Below, one piece after another: positions 31,001 through 41,975 of a stretch of 64,000 nucleotides of DNA. Source of the DNA: Blepharisma japonicum. Lineage: Eukaryota; Ciliophora; Heterotrichea; Heterotrichida; Blepharismidae. A program made the translations under genes and the position numbers. The DNA lies in contig CATKHK010000008.1 in the NCBI GenBank assembly GCA_949751835.1, positions 558,001 to 622,000 of the forward strand. Direction: 5' to 3'. Below the pieces are notes generated by a model. The model saw only the letters and a list, made by a program, of their open reading frames with translations. It searched no databases and was not told the DNA's origin. How positions within the stretch are numbered: position 1 is the stretch's first letter; each line of letters begins with the position of its first letter.

Positions 31001-34000
31001 GGAATCTAAATCCTTAGAAGATAAAAACGGAAAAATGCTTCGTATTTGGTTCTTATCCACAATTGTTCCTAATTTGATATTATTCTTTCTAGCCCAATCA
31101 GCTCCTGATATTGTGAGTGGAATATTCTCATTAAGAACTATAAAAGAATCATTTGAAATTGGTACAGCTCCTAATGCTTCTCCTTGTCTATAGCTATCTA
31201 GCACTGCAATTAAATGATACACACGTATTTTTGGATTATTGCTCATTTTCAGGTACTTAAAATAGTTTACCAATATATCAGAAGTAAGTTTACAAATAGG
31301 CGCAAATTTTTCTGCAAGCTCTGAATCTGAAAGTAACTCAGACAAAGATAAATCTAATAAGCTGTTTTGTTCAGTTATAGAATTTGCCATTTTTTGATAT
31401 GCTTTTCTAACGTCTAATGGAGTTCTATCGTCATTAAAAGGAAGCTGAGGAAACTGACTTCTTATCTTCCCTCCACTATACATGCTATATACACTATCAA
31501 AATAAGTAAAAAACTGATAAACCGGTCTATTTCCATCTTTATTCCCATATATGGATTCCTGTATAATATTGGCTTCATCTGATCTTAAATCAAGAGACCT
31601 TAGCAGTTTATTTGATAAATCATTTTTTTCAAGGACATCATCTGCGTTTAAATAAAATTGGGGAAAATATTCAGCTGCTTGGCTGCGTACTTGCTGAGAG
31701 TGAATTGCACAATGCATTACTTCAATAGTATCCAATGCAAGCTTAGGAAGAAATGCTTGCACTATTGTAGCAATATGATAAACATAAGCATTACTTGGTA
31801 AAGCTAATCTGAGCTGGTTTATTTCTTTTTGTTCTAATTTTAAGAAATCGAGGGCTCTGTCATTCCCAATTGGCTCTAAAAAGTCTGGCAATTGATTTTT
31901 AAGCGGAAGATTAAAATCAAGACCCATTGCAATGGCTTCAAGTAAAGATAATATGGTTTGGTCAGCATTAGGATTTTGAGGAATTGGAAATGATACCATA
32001 GTACTTCTATGCGACTCTAAAACTGTAAATAAGCTATAGAAATAAACATAACCTTTATTGTGAGTGTCTAAAGCTCTCATCATTTCCTCACAATCTGAAT
32101 GAGAAATTTGGTAATCTTGGCCTATTAATTTTAGCCTTTGTAGGCTAAATATTGAATGAGGATAAATTCCCAAATCTTCAAAAAATTGAAAAATTGGAGT
32201 TTTCGGGTTTATTGCAGAAAGAATTTTGTGGATATTTGTAAGAAATTTGTTGTCTTTATATAAATGCTTAAGTGGTAGTGCTATAATTTTTGCTCCAAGT
32301 TTCAGGGATGGCTGATTCATAAGTTTAATAGATTTTCCAGGACTTAAAGATACAGTATCTGTATTTAATTGGGTATCAAGCTTTTTAGAATGGCTGTTGA
32401 CTGCTCGCTTATTGTGCTTAGATGATTTTGCATCCTGCAATCTCTGAATAAATTCATCTTTTTCAATGCCGCCATTTTTATTAGTATCAAACGCAGAAAG
32501 AACTGATGTGAGCTCTGAGTGACTAAGTATGACACCTGGAAAGCATCTTTTCATAGCTGCTTTTAGTTCAAAAATGTCTACTTTATTATCATTATTCAGA
32601 TCAGCAGCTGTAAACAAGTTTTGTGGTGTCACATTAACTTTTTCCATAGCCTCTATAAGTTTCCTAAGTCAAAATACTTGCTCAACAGTTAGCCCATGCT
32701 GATCCAAGCCTTCCTCTTCTTCTTTTTTAGTAAATTGAAACGTCGCTATAATATCTTCTTTTGTAATTACTTCATTTGGAAAAAGCGTTTCCATTTGTTT
32801 CAATAATTTTTTATCAATTAAAGGAATCAATTTTTGTAGTGCTGTTTGAAAATCTGATACCTGTATGTTCCCTTTATTGCTTTTATCTGCAAATCTAAAA
32901 ATATTTATTGGTTCTAATGAATTAGCTTTTAGTGCATTTATCAAATCCTCAGCTATTTTTTGTAGGATTTCTTTTGGGTCTTCTCCAGTTGAAAGAATCT
33001 GTTGGCTATCTGAATCATCTTGCATGCTATCAGTTCTATATGTCTGGATAACTCCAGCCAAATACTTAACAGACACTGCACCACTTTTTTCTAAGTCTAA
33101 AGATACAAAAATCTGTTCAGCTTGAGGAGCAGTTAAACCAAATAATTTTGCCATTTGGTTTTGAAAAGTATTTGAGTCTAAAGTGCCAGATATTCCATAT
33201 TTAGAAAAGTAAGCAGAGGTGGTTTCACCTTCATTTTGGACTTGCAAAGCGATTTTTGAAAAAAGCTGCTTTATTGATAACTTGTTAGGAGATGAATAAG
33301 TATTTAAAAATTCTTGAATTTCTGGCTGATTGATGATAGAATCTTTATCGCTGTCAACAAAAGTTAGAAGCCTTAAGAGTTCATCTCTTGTAAGATGAGG
33401 ATATGATTTCGCAAGACTTCTGTAGCAAGACCCCAGTGTAATTTTTCCTTCTCTGTTAGTATCAATACTTTCAAAACACTCTGCAATACTTAGACCTTTG
33501 CTTTCCATTTTGGTGACTGTGCTCGCTACTCAATCCACTTTATTTGCTGCAGTTCTTGGGCTCAGCCATGCATTGCTAGTCCTTGTTTCAGGCAGCGCTA
33601 AGTCACTTTTCACAGTTTCAATTTGAAAAGCTTGAGTGCCCACATTCATATGCCTTAAAAATTCATTTCTTGATATTTCTCCACTATTATCTGCGTCAAA
33701 AATATTCAAAAGCGACCTTATTTCTTTTTGTTGGAATTTAATATTCATTCCCATCAAGCATTTTTCAAGATCTCTAGGATAAACAAGCCCATAGTTACTA
33801 GTATCACACATATTAAAAATATCTTCAGGGTCTATGCCTCTTCTATTGATAACTCCAATAAATCTTACTAAGACTTCTTGCTCGTAAGTTCGAGCATTTG
33901 TGCGATGGTTTTCGGTCGATACTTTGTAAGCTGCTAAACAATTATAAAATTCGTTAGCTTCAATATTTCCAGAAATGTCCTCATCTAATATATATAGGAG

Positions 34001-34213
34001 CTTAGAAATCACGTTTTGAGGAATTTCAAGTCGTAGTTTGGTTAAAAATTGAGCAAGCTCGCTGCATGAAACAAGACCATCGCCATCGTTGTCAGCTGCT
34101 CTGAAACACTCTTCTAATGTTAGACTTCGTTCATTTAGTGCTGAAACCACTTGCTTTAAAACCATATCATTTGTGTCTTCATTTAATTTGCTTTCCGAAA
34201 GAGAGTGATACAT
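28007..34213 (-). CDS. Giant EF-hand/calpain-type cysteine protease, 2068 aa
   Basis: One uninterrupted frame when TGA is Trp (six such codons separate the frame pieces). Residues 1-1480 are a chain of EF-hands: canonical loops include DNDGDGLVSCSE (41-52), DADNSGEISRNE, DSDKDSIINQPE, DTNKNGGIEKDE and DEEGNGTLNTSE, alternating with degenerate ones. The C-terminal part is a calpain CysPc domain with the full triad: C1581 in SLGDCW, H1779 in AKHAYA and N1808 in RNPWG. A C2-like region follows. Calpains are Ca2+-activated and cut targets in a limited way. The huge EF-hand array replaces the usual penta-EF-hand. No signal peptide or membrane segment. The protease is likely active and Ca2+-tuned. 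Confidence 0.92.
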
Positions 34214-34688
34214 GATGTTTTTATTATTATGGAGGCTATTTCCAATGTTTTATTTATTAATATTTTACTTAATTTTGTTGCTAATTTGACTGTGTTAAGG
34301 ATAAAAAGACTTTTGAAATTTATTTTTGGGAAGTTTCTTGAGAAACTGCCATTTATATAAAATTTTAAGATACATTACTAGGGCAATATTAATTTCAAAT
34401 TTATAGAGCAAGCTTATAATAAAAATATATATTATTAGCATCTAGGTAAGCTCATTTTATTAAGTGCAAATAATTGGATAAAAAAATCATTAAAGTAATA
34501 AATACATTACGCTTCCATTATATAGAGAAAAAATATTTTGAAATTTCTATTATTCATTTTCAGGTAATATGATAATCTAGCATTTAATTATTTAATAATT
34601 AAAAATTTAATTATCGGCACTCTTACAAGCAGCAATAATCATTATTTAAATAGCATTAAGGTATTGTCTTTCATCAAATAAATTATTT
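34214..34688. other. Intergenic, divergent promoters
   Basis: AT-rich gap between the starts of the calpain and RING genes. Nothing else recognised. Confidence 0.5.
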
Positions 34689-35285
34689 ATGGAATATTGG
34701 TGTCACATCTGCAAAAGGGAAAGTCAAATCAATGAAGAAACCATCACTTGCTCAAGCTGCGGGTCTAATTTTGTAGAGCTAATAGAAGATGAAGAGCAGC
34801 ACCCTCGCAACTTTGTACCATATCAGCCAGCTCAGAGTATCAGAAATCTTCTGTCATCTCTACTTCTATCATCTTTCAGACCAGGAACTAATGCTACAGA
34901 TACCGATGCTACAATGGACCAAATAATCCATCACTTGATGATGAACGATACAAATCGCTATGGGCCTCCTCCAGCATCCCAAGGGGCTATTTCAACTCTT
35001 CCAAGTGTAAAAATTAATCAAGAAGTCATTAAAGCAAGAGGAAGACTTATGAGTGGATTCGACGAGTGCGGAGAGAGGATTGAGGAAGACAGAGTTGTTT
35101 TAGAATGCTCAGTGTGCAAAGAAGAGTTTGGGTCAGATGAAGAAGCAATTGATATGCCTTGCCAGCATATGTTTCATCAAAATTGCTTGATTCCTTGGCT
35201 TAAAGAACACAATAATTGTCCAGTTTGTAGGTTTGAACTACCTACTGATGATCCTGATTATGAACAAAGAAGAGGTAGGAGTTAA
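34689..35285 (+). CDS. RING-H2 E3 ubiquitin ligase (RNF126/RNF115-like)
   Basis: A 198-aa protein with the two-module layout of RNF126/115. An N-terminal zinc-ribbon, YWCHICK...TCSSCGSNFVELIED (residues 3-33), is followed by a Ser/Leu-rich linker and a C-terminal RING-H2 (about 135-180): CSVCKEEFGSDEEAIDMPC, then QHMFHQNCLIPWL and NCPVCR. All eight ligands, C3H2C3, are present. It should recruit an E2 to ubiquitinate cytosolic clients; the N-terminal ribbon binds ubiquitin or BAG6-type partners in the animal proteins. All Trp codons are TGG, and the ATG at 34689 is directly followed by the ribbon. Confidence 0.92.
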   Translation: MEYWCHICKRESQINEETITCSSCGSNFVELIEDEEQHPRNFVPYQPAQSIRNLLSSLLLSSFRPGTNATDTDATMDQIIHHLMMNDTNRYGPPPASQGAISTLPSVKINQEVIKARGRLMSGFDECGERIEEDRVVLECSVCKEEFGSDEEAIDMPCQHMFHQNCLIPWLKEHNNCPVCRFELPTDDPDYEQRRGRS

Positions 35286-35318
35286 TAAAAATAAAATAAG
35301 AAGTTTGGTATTATAATT

Positions 35319-35820
35319 ATGAGCGCAATAAAATTGAATCCAGATATAAGAATCCAGACTCATTCAAAAATTGTGAGATTTTAAGCAGAAAAGACTAAAA
35401 GATTTTTTTAAAGCATTAAATGTAAAAGAGAAAAAAGAATTGAAAATACTCAGGAAATTTACGAAGTGAAGAGAAAAGAAAGATAATAAAAGAGAAAAAA
35501 ACTGCATGAGAATGGAACTCATAAGGAAGAAATGTATTTATTGCGGAGCAAAAAATCATGACCCTTTGGAGTGTCGCTATTTTATTTGCTTTATTTGTAA
35601 GCGGAATGGACATTTAGCTGGAAAGTGCAAAAACCTGTTGAAAGCTTGCAAGGAATCAAAGAAAATATGTGAAAATTGTGGATCCATAACTCATGAATCC
35701 CTTCAATGTTTAGCCAAAACTGATTTAATTCCATTAGAAAAAGAGCTAAAAGATGTAACATGCCTGACATGCAGAAGAATGGGGCATCTAAATTGTTTTG
35801 ATCTATGGTCAAGTAGTTAG
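35319..35820 (+). CDS. Zinc-knuckle (CCHC) protein with four fingers
   Basis: From 35506 the frame codes for CCHC knuckles: CIYCGAKNHDPLEC, CFICKRNGHLAGKC, CENCGSITHESLQC and a last CLTCRRMGHLNC that is short. Such arrays bind single-stranded RNA, as in Air1/2-type TRAMP subunits. The frame is open upstream without ATG; an ATG at 35319 joins it through a 16-nt intron, GTGAGATTTTAAGCAG at 35373-35388, giving MSAIKLNPDIRIQTHSKI and then KRLKDFFKALNV. The GTGAG donor is unlike the GTAA donors elsewhere, so the first exon is tentative; the minimum gene starts at 35506. One Trp (KWREK) is TGA. Target RNAs unknown. Confidence 0.7.
35373..35388 (+). other. Probable 16-nt intron in the zinc-knuckle gene
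   Basis: GTGAGATTTTAAGCAG. It joins an ATG-led exon to the knuckle frame in phase, but the donor GTGAG is atypical for this window. Confidence 0.5.
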
Positions 35821-35988
35821 ACTCTCATATTTTTCTCAATAACCTTTTCGGTATTTTCTTTACCTCAAAATTAAATTAAATTCAAACAAGCAATTGTATT
35901 TCATATTAAGTATTGATTTTAAGCCCCTTTCTATAGGTTGATTTTATATGCATATTTCATAATTTTCCTATTCAATCTCTAAACAATT

Positions 35989-37347
35989 ATGGATTCTGAA
36001 ATTTTTGGCGATTCCTTAAACACCATCCTTCTCCTAATCATTATCGGTTTGCTTTCAATTTATGCTTTTATCGAACCCAAAAAACCAATACCTCAATCCC
36101 CAAAATCTCCTGAGCTCCCAAGCTTAAAAAACCATAAAAGTGCTACCTCTTGTTACTCAAACAGCAACTTTAACACCAGAGATGTGTATAGAATTGTAAT
36201 TACCGGTGGGCCTTGTGCAGGTAAAACTACGAGCATCAATTCAGTTGCAAAAGAGCTCAGCAAGCTAGGATACAGCGTCTACATTGTCCCAGAGGCAGCC
36301 ACCCTTCTAATGAAAGGTGGGGCAATGATAAACCTTGACGGTTCCGATGAATCAGCTCAAGTAGAACTCCAAGCTAATCTAATGCAAATGCAGATGGCTT
36401 TGGAAGACACCTTTACAGAAATTGCAAGTGCCACCAGAGAAAAAAGCGTAATTTTGTGTGATCGCGGTTTAATGGATGGATCCGCATATATAAGTCCTGA
36501 GCTCTGGCAGGTAATTTTAGATGAGCGAGGATGGAGTGTGGTGCATTTAAGAGACAGACGATATGAAGCTGTCATACATTTGGTGACTGCAGCACAAGGA
36601 GCTGAAGAGTTTTACACCGTCATGAATAATGAAGCCAGATATGAAGGTCTTGAAGCTGCAAGGCAAACTGACTTGAATACACAAAAAGCATGGGTCGGAC
36701 ATTCACATTTGTCAATTATTGATAATGTAAAAGGACAGTCTTTTGATGATAAGATGAAAAGATGCCAAGCTTGTGTGCTCAGAGCTATTGGCCTTCCGAC
36801 ACCTATGCAGTTTTATAAGAAATATTTAGTTCAGCTTGACCTAGACACAGAGCCTTCACAAATACCTATTCTTCCTTCCAATATTCCTAGCGTCAGAATT
36901 TACGTAGAAGACACCTTTCTACGAGCCAAAGACAAAAAGCTTGACAAAATTCAAAAAAGAGGCCAATCAGGGAGCTACACTTATATGCATGCTATTAGAA
37001 ACAAAGAAATTAACAATGAATATAGTGTAACAAAATGTCAAATTACTTCACAAGAATATATGAGACTGCTTGAAAGAAAAGATCCTTTCAGGCAAACAAT
37101 AAAAAGAGTGAGATTTTGCTTTATATATGAGGAGTCTTATTTTATGTTGGATAAGTTTTTAAATGTAGAGGAAGGGATTCTTATATTGAAAATTGCCAGT
37201 GAAAAGAAAATTGAGGAAATTTCAATTCCGTCTTTTATAAAGCTGGGAAGAAATATAAGAGAAGACTCAAGGTTTAATAGTCACAAACTTGCAAAATTCA
37301 ATTGGTATAATTCGGTGGATGAAAAGAAGATTATTCCAGAGGATTAA
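35989..37347 (+). CDS. TTD14-like P-loop NTPase with N-terminal membrane anchor
   Basis: A 452-aa protein resembling TTD14 (TRPL translocation defect 14), which binds GTP and phospholipid in Drosophila. After an N-terminal hydrophobic segment (residues 12-28) and a Pro/Ser linker comes an AAA_28-type P-loop domain: GGPCAGKTT at 73-81, with ILCDRGLMDGSAYIS as the Walker B-like part. The C-terminal part (from about residue 295) has the charged strands of a CYTH-like fold. The fly protein has no such membrane segment that I recall, so this anchor may be a ciliate feature. Likely acts at a vesicle or cortical membrane. All Trp codons are TGG. Confidence 0.82.
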   Translation: MDSEIFGDSLNTILLLIIIGLLSIYAFIEPKKPIPQSPKSPELPSLKNHKSATSCYSNSNFNTRDVYRIVITGGPCAGKTTSINSVAKELSKLGYSVYIVPEAATLLMKGGAMINLDGSDESAQVELQANLMQMQMALEDTFTEIASATREKSVILCDRGLMDGSAYISPELWQVILDERGWSVVHLRDRRYEAVIHLVTAAQGAEEFYTVMNNEARYEGLEAARQTDLNTQKAWVGHSHLSIIDNVKGQSFDDKMKRCQACVLRAIGLPTPMQFYKKYLVQLDLDTEPSQIPILPSNIPSVRIYVEDTFLRAKDKKLDKIQKRGQSGSYTYMHAIRNKEINNEYSVTKCQITSQEYMRLLERKDPFRQTIKRVRFCFIYEESYFMLDKFLNVEEGILILKIASEKKIEEISIPSFIKLGRNIREDSRFNSHKLAKFNWYNSVDEKKIIPED

Positions 37348-37645
37348 TATCGATAATTGAGTTAAATATATATATTTATTGGATTTTCTGTATAATTATT
37401 ATATCAAAAGACTAGTAGCGTTATATCAATATTTTATTTATTAAATAACTATTAGTAAGCACAATTTCATCTCTTTAATTTAATTAATAATAGCTAAGTA
37501 GAATTCTTTTAGATTAATATAGCACTATGAATCTTTAAATTTTATATAAAAGATGAATTAAAACAATTTGCTTTTGTAATATAATGATAATAAGCACTTT
37601 TTGCTATCTATTTGATTCTAAGTTGTAACGTTTATATTATTAAAA

Positions 37646-40600
37646 ATGTACAGGGAAACCTCAAGCAGCTATTTTACTCTCAAGAAAACTAGCCCAGCCC
37701 CTGCAACCCCAGATAAACTTTCGCATGCTAAAAGTATGATATTGCATGATTTGCTTGGAAAATCAATTGCTGGTGATATCCGAGATGAACTGACTGAAAT
37801 CATAAAAAACTGCTCTGAAACTTTGCCAGTTCCTGTTCGCATCCCATTTATTGGTAACAGCCTCGCAATATCTCCAATTGATGGCAATTTTGTATTTGGC
37901 AGCAAAACATCTCGTATTGCTATCTGCTCTAAAACAGAAATAATAAAAGATAAGCGACTATCTAACTCTGACAACGAAGGAATTACTTCAATTATACTTC
38001 AAAAAAATGGAAAATATATATTCACAGCATGCAAAGGAGGCATGATACAAAAGTTTTTATATGCAAATCTTGAACTTGTAGGAACTTTATATGGGCATGA
38101 TAAGCAGGTTAATGATATCAAGCTTACGCCTGATGAAAAGTGCTTGATTTCTGGAAGTCAAGACTGCACAATTAGGTTGTGAGAACTTCTTACTAAAGAA
38201 AAATCAATTCAAAGCAGAGTTTTATTTACATCTCCAGGAATAATAATGACACTTGATATAAGTCCAAGCGGAGAGTATATGGCAGCAGGCGATAGGTCGT
38301 TTCAGATAACAATATTTTCAATTCTAAATAACAGCCAATCTGCAATAATAAAATCGACATCTGAAATTGGCTGTGTAAAATTCTCTCCTTCAATGAGGTG
38401 GCTAGCTGTTGGAGATTTTGAAGCCAACATCACTTTATACAGATTTGGTAGCTGGGATCCTGAAAGAACGTTTAAAGGGCATGCTGATAAAATTAGAGAC
38501 TTATTATTTACCTTTGAAGAAGAAGTTTTGATATCTGGTTCAAAAGATAGCACAATTAGAGTATGGAGCTTAAATTCTTACCGCAATGAAATAGTATTAA
38601 GTGGGCATGATAAATCTGTCAGATCCCTCGTTTTAAGCAAGGATCAACAATATATCCACTCTTTAGGAAAAGATACTAATATTCTGACTTGGAAAATGCC
38701 TGAATTTGATGACACTGTTAAATGTAGAGCCCACACCCAGACTATTTGAAAGCTGCTTATTTCTAAAAAAAATCAAATATTTTCTAACTCGGATGATGGA
38801 AGAGTAATTATATGAGATGCCAACACAGGGCAGAAAATCCAAGAACTTGATCATTTTGATGGGCTTTTTGCAATGGCTTTAACTTATGATGAGTCACAAT
38901 TAATTTCTTGCACTGACGGAGGGCTTATGATTTTTTGGAATCTGACAACTTATCAAAGAGATAAAGAAATTGTGACAGAAGGGATAGTAAAAACGCTATT
39001 AGCTGTCCCTAACACAAATATTTTAGTGACTGGAGATAGTGATTTTAGAGTTGTAGTGTGAAATTTGACCGACAGTTCTAAGCTCCAAACTTTCCGGGCT
39101 CATAAAAGCGAAGTTTGGTCATTAGCGTATTATGACCCTTATAAGATGCTTTTTTCTGGAGATGACTCAGGGACAATCATTGTACATGATATAAGCTCAA
39201 ATATTTTTCTGCATGAAATGATTGGGCACACTGATCGAATACAAGCACTTGAAATTTCTAGAGATGGCGAAAATTTGATATCAGGTTGCAGAGATCATTC
39301 GATTAGAATATGAAGTGTCAATAAAAACAATTGTTTACATATCATCAACTTTCATACAGATGTAGTTCGGCACATCCATTGTACACAGAATGGCTTGTAT
39401 TTTATGGCTTGTTCTGAAGACCATTTAATATCATTATGGGATATGAAAAACTACTCAATGATCTCCACTTTTAAACTGAAAGAAGGGATTATTGGCATGG
39501 CTGTTTCTGCTGATGAATCATATATAGTTGCATCTGAAAACTGTGATTTTACTATAATGCCAAATCCTTTGACAGTTAATTCTTTTTCAGTCTACGGCCC
39601 TAGTGGAGAAAAATATAAATTCATGAAATATATTTCAAAAATCATGCTAGGAGAGTACATTGAGCATGATCCAGAAATGGACAAATGGATTATAATGCCA
39701 TATTTTCTAAACACTCTGCATTTATATTCATATTTTAACATGTCTGAACACCTGAGACTGGCTGTTGCAAAGAATGGACCATTTTATCCATCAAGAAATG
39801 GCCCAACTCCTCTGTCAATTGCAATTGAAAAGAATTTCTTTGAGTGTATATCAGCAATATTTAAAGTCATTGATAAAATGGCTATAAACAATATGTTTTG
39901 TTTCTACTATTTAGAAAGATCACTTATAGATTTAAATTATAAAGGATTTACAGGACTAGATAAATTTTACAGAATTGCGCTTAAAAGGTGTACAAATGCC
40001 CACTTGCCGAAATTCTGTAATGAATCAGTCAAGCTTCCAATTACAGTATATTCTGACTTTATTAATCCAAAAGCAGAAAATTTTATGCCTATGGACAATT
40101 ACGCTAAAGAAGGAAAAGCAATTATGTTTCTTCAAACCTTGGTGAAGTTCAATTTAACAATTGGGTCAAGAGACAGCTTGAAATTTTTGGATAGTCTAAG
40201 ATTGTGTTCTGATGTAGAGAGCTTTGAAACTCCATTAATTCAGCATATTTTAAATGAAAAATGGATCAGAGTGAGCTGGGTTCAAGACATAGAAGGCGGT
40301 TTCTACTGTGTTTACCTTGTATTATTAGCAATCTATACTATTCAGTATCCAGGCAATAAAGATGCGTTTTATCCGCCATTCATCATAAATGCAATTCAAG
40401 CAGCCTATGGAGTTTACTTAATAGTAGTTGCAGGAAAATATTACTGGACAATCTTTTGAAACTATCTTGATATCATCCGAATTTTAATGACAATCACTTA
40501 TTCAGTTTTATTGTGAAATGATTTTAAGTATGGAATGAATGAATTTCTTGGGATTTTAACTTTTGTCTCCTGGGCAAGGGGGACTACATTTTTCAGAATT

Positions 40601-41185
40601 TTTTCCAGAACAAGATATTTAATCAATCTAATCCGTGAGGTTTTTCAAGACATTTTTTTCTTTTTAGTGATATTATTTTACTCCACCATTGCGTTTTCAT
40701 TGATATCTTATGTTTTATACAGTGTTCCTGTAAACGATGATACTTATTATTTTCATAGTCTTACACTTGCATATGAAGCAAACATTGGAGATTATGATAC
40801 CTCAGATTATGGGAAATATTATTGGCTATACTTCTTTGCTTATACGATTATCAACCCATTGATCATGCTTAATTTGATAATCAATCTTATGGGTAATACT
40901 TTTGATAAAGTACAAGAAGGCAAAGTAATAGCTGATAGCTTAGAACTTATAGAAATGCTAATTGAAGGAGAAACTCTATTAATATGGAGAAGAAATTATG
41001 GCACTAAGCATTATATCCAAATTTGTATAGAAGAGAAAGATCTAGGAGTAAAAAGAAGTCCAGCCCTAAAGAAAATCGGCGCCATGAAAAAGCAATTGAT
41101 TAACATGCAACAATATATTGAGAAATGCAACGAAGAAGAAAATCAAAAACTCACCGAAATTTTTGACACTTTAAAAAGAGGTTAG
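37646..41185 (+). CDS. WD40-repeat protein fused to a TRP-like cation channel, 1179 aa
   Basis: A single frame with TGA as Trp. Residues about 70-630 form at least ten WD40 blades, perhaps two propellers: LYGHDKQVNDIKLTPDEKCL, FKGHADKIRDLLF, LSGHDKSVRSLVLSKD, FRAHKSEVWSLAYYDP, IGHTDRIQALEISRDG. Several end in TGA at the WD Trp (IRLW, VVVW, IRIW). An ankyrin-like linker (NGPTPLSIAIEKN) leads to a channel domain (about 880-1090) with hydrophobic S1-S6, a pore-loop segment around AYEANIGDYD, and S6 ending LNLIINLMGNTFDKV, as in TRP/polycystin S6. A basic coiled tail follows. Probably a plasma-membrane or ciliary cation channel with a propeller sensor or scaffold. Confidence 0.88.
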
Positions 41186-41225
41186 ACATTTAATGTAATC
41201 AATTATTTTAAATTTTAATAAATTA

Positions 41226-41876
41226 ATGAAAAGCAGAAAACAGGATGAACTTCAGAAATACTCAGCACTGAGCGAAGTGATGCTGAGACTGAAAAAGAAA
41301 GGATATATAGACCAATTGCAAGAGATATTACTAACTATTTATTTAAATGAACGAAAAGAAGATGGCATCTACTCTGATAAGCTTAAAGAAGGCGTTCAAA
41401 TGATAATTAACGGCTTAATAGAAGAAATCTGAAAAGAGCCTACTCCAGCTCCCTCCAATTTTTCCACCCCATCAACTCCAGAGCCTACAAGAACAGTACA
41501 ATTAAAAGTCCCCAGCAATTTATCAAGAAGAACTCCATCTCTAGGCTCTTCAAGTCAAACTCCTACACCAGTTCCTCAAAAAAACTCTGTATATACCCTT
41601 TTATTAAGAAACGAAAGTGAAATCGTAAGTTTCTCAGAATTCAATACCATCACTGGCCCCTCTACTTTTGGAAAGGCCAAACGAGAACTTAAATTAGAAG
41701 TTCGCAATAACTCCCCTGGCCCAGCTGCCTACAAATCAGATCCATTAGTTGTCAAGCAAAAGCCTCCTCAAGTAATAATGCCGAAATCAGGAAAGCGTGT
41801 TGATTTTGTTACAAACACAGATATTCCTGCACCCAACCTTTACTATCCTTCTAAAAGATTCATTTCAAAGAGATAA
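41226..41876 (+). CDS. SHIPPO-type repeat protein with a FOP/LisH-like N terminus, 216 aa
   Basis: The frame passes one TGA Trp (EEIWKEP at 41430) and ends at TAA 41876. The N-terminal helix pair (SALSEVMLRLKKKGYIDQLQEILL) resembles the dimerising LisH/TOF module of centrosomal FOP/CEP20 proteins. Pro/Ser/Thr-rich linkers follow. The C-terminal half has two SHIPPO/STPG-like turns, SPGPAAYKSD and IPAPNLYYPSK, as found in microtubule inner proteins. It is therefore a candidate basal-body or axonemal protein. The gene starts only 40 bp after the channel stop on the same strand. Both domain assignments rest on short patterns. Confidence 0.72.
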
Positions 41877-41975
41877 TTATACACAAGAGCTTAAATTGTT
41901 AAAATCCGCCTTGAAAATGGAAGATCGTTATTTTCTCTAATTTATTAATGCAAAAAATAAAGATTAACTATGCTT

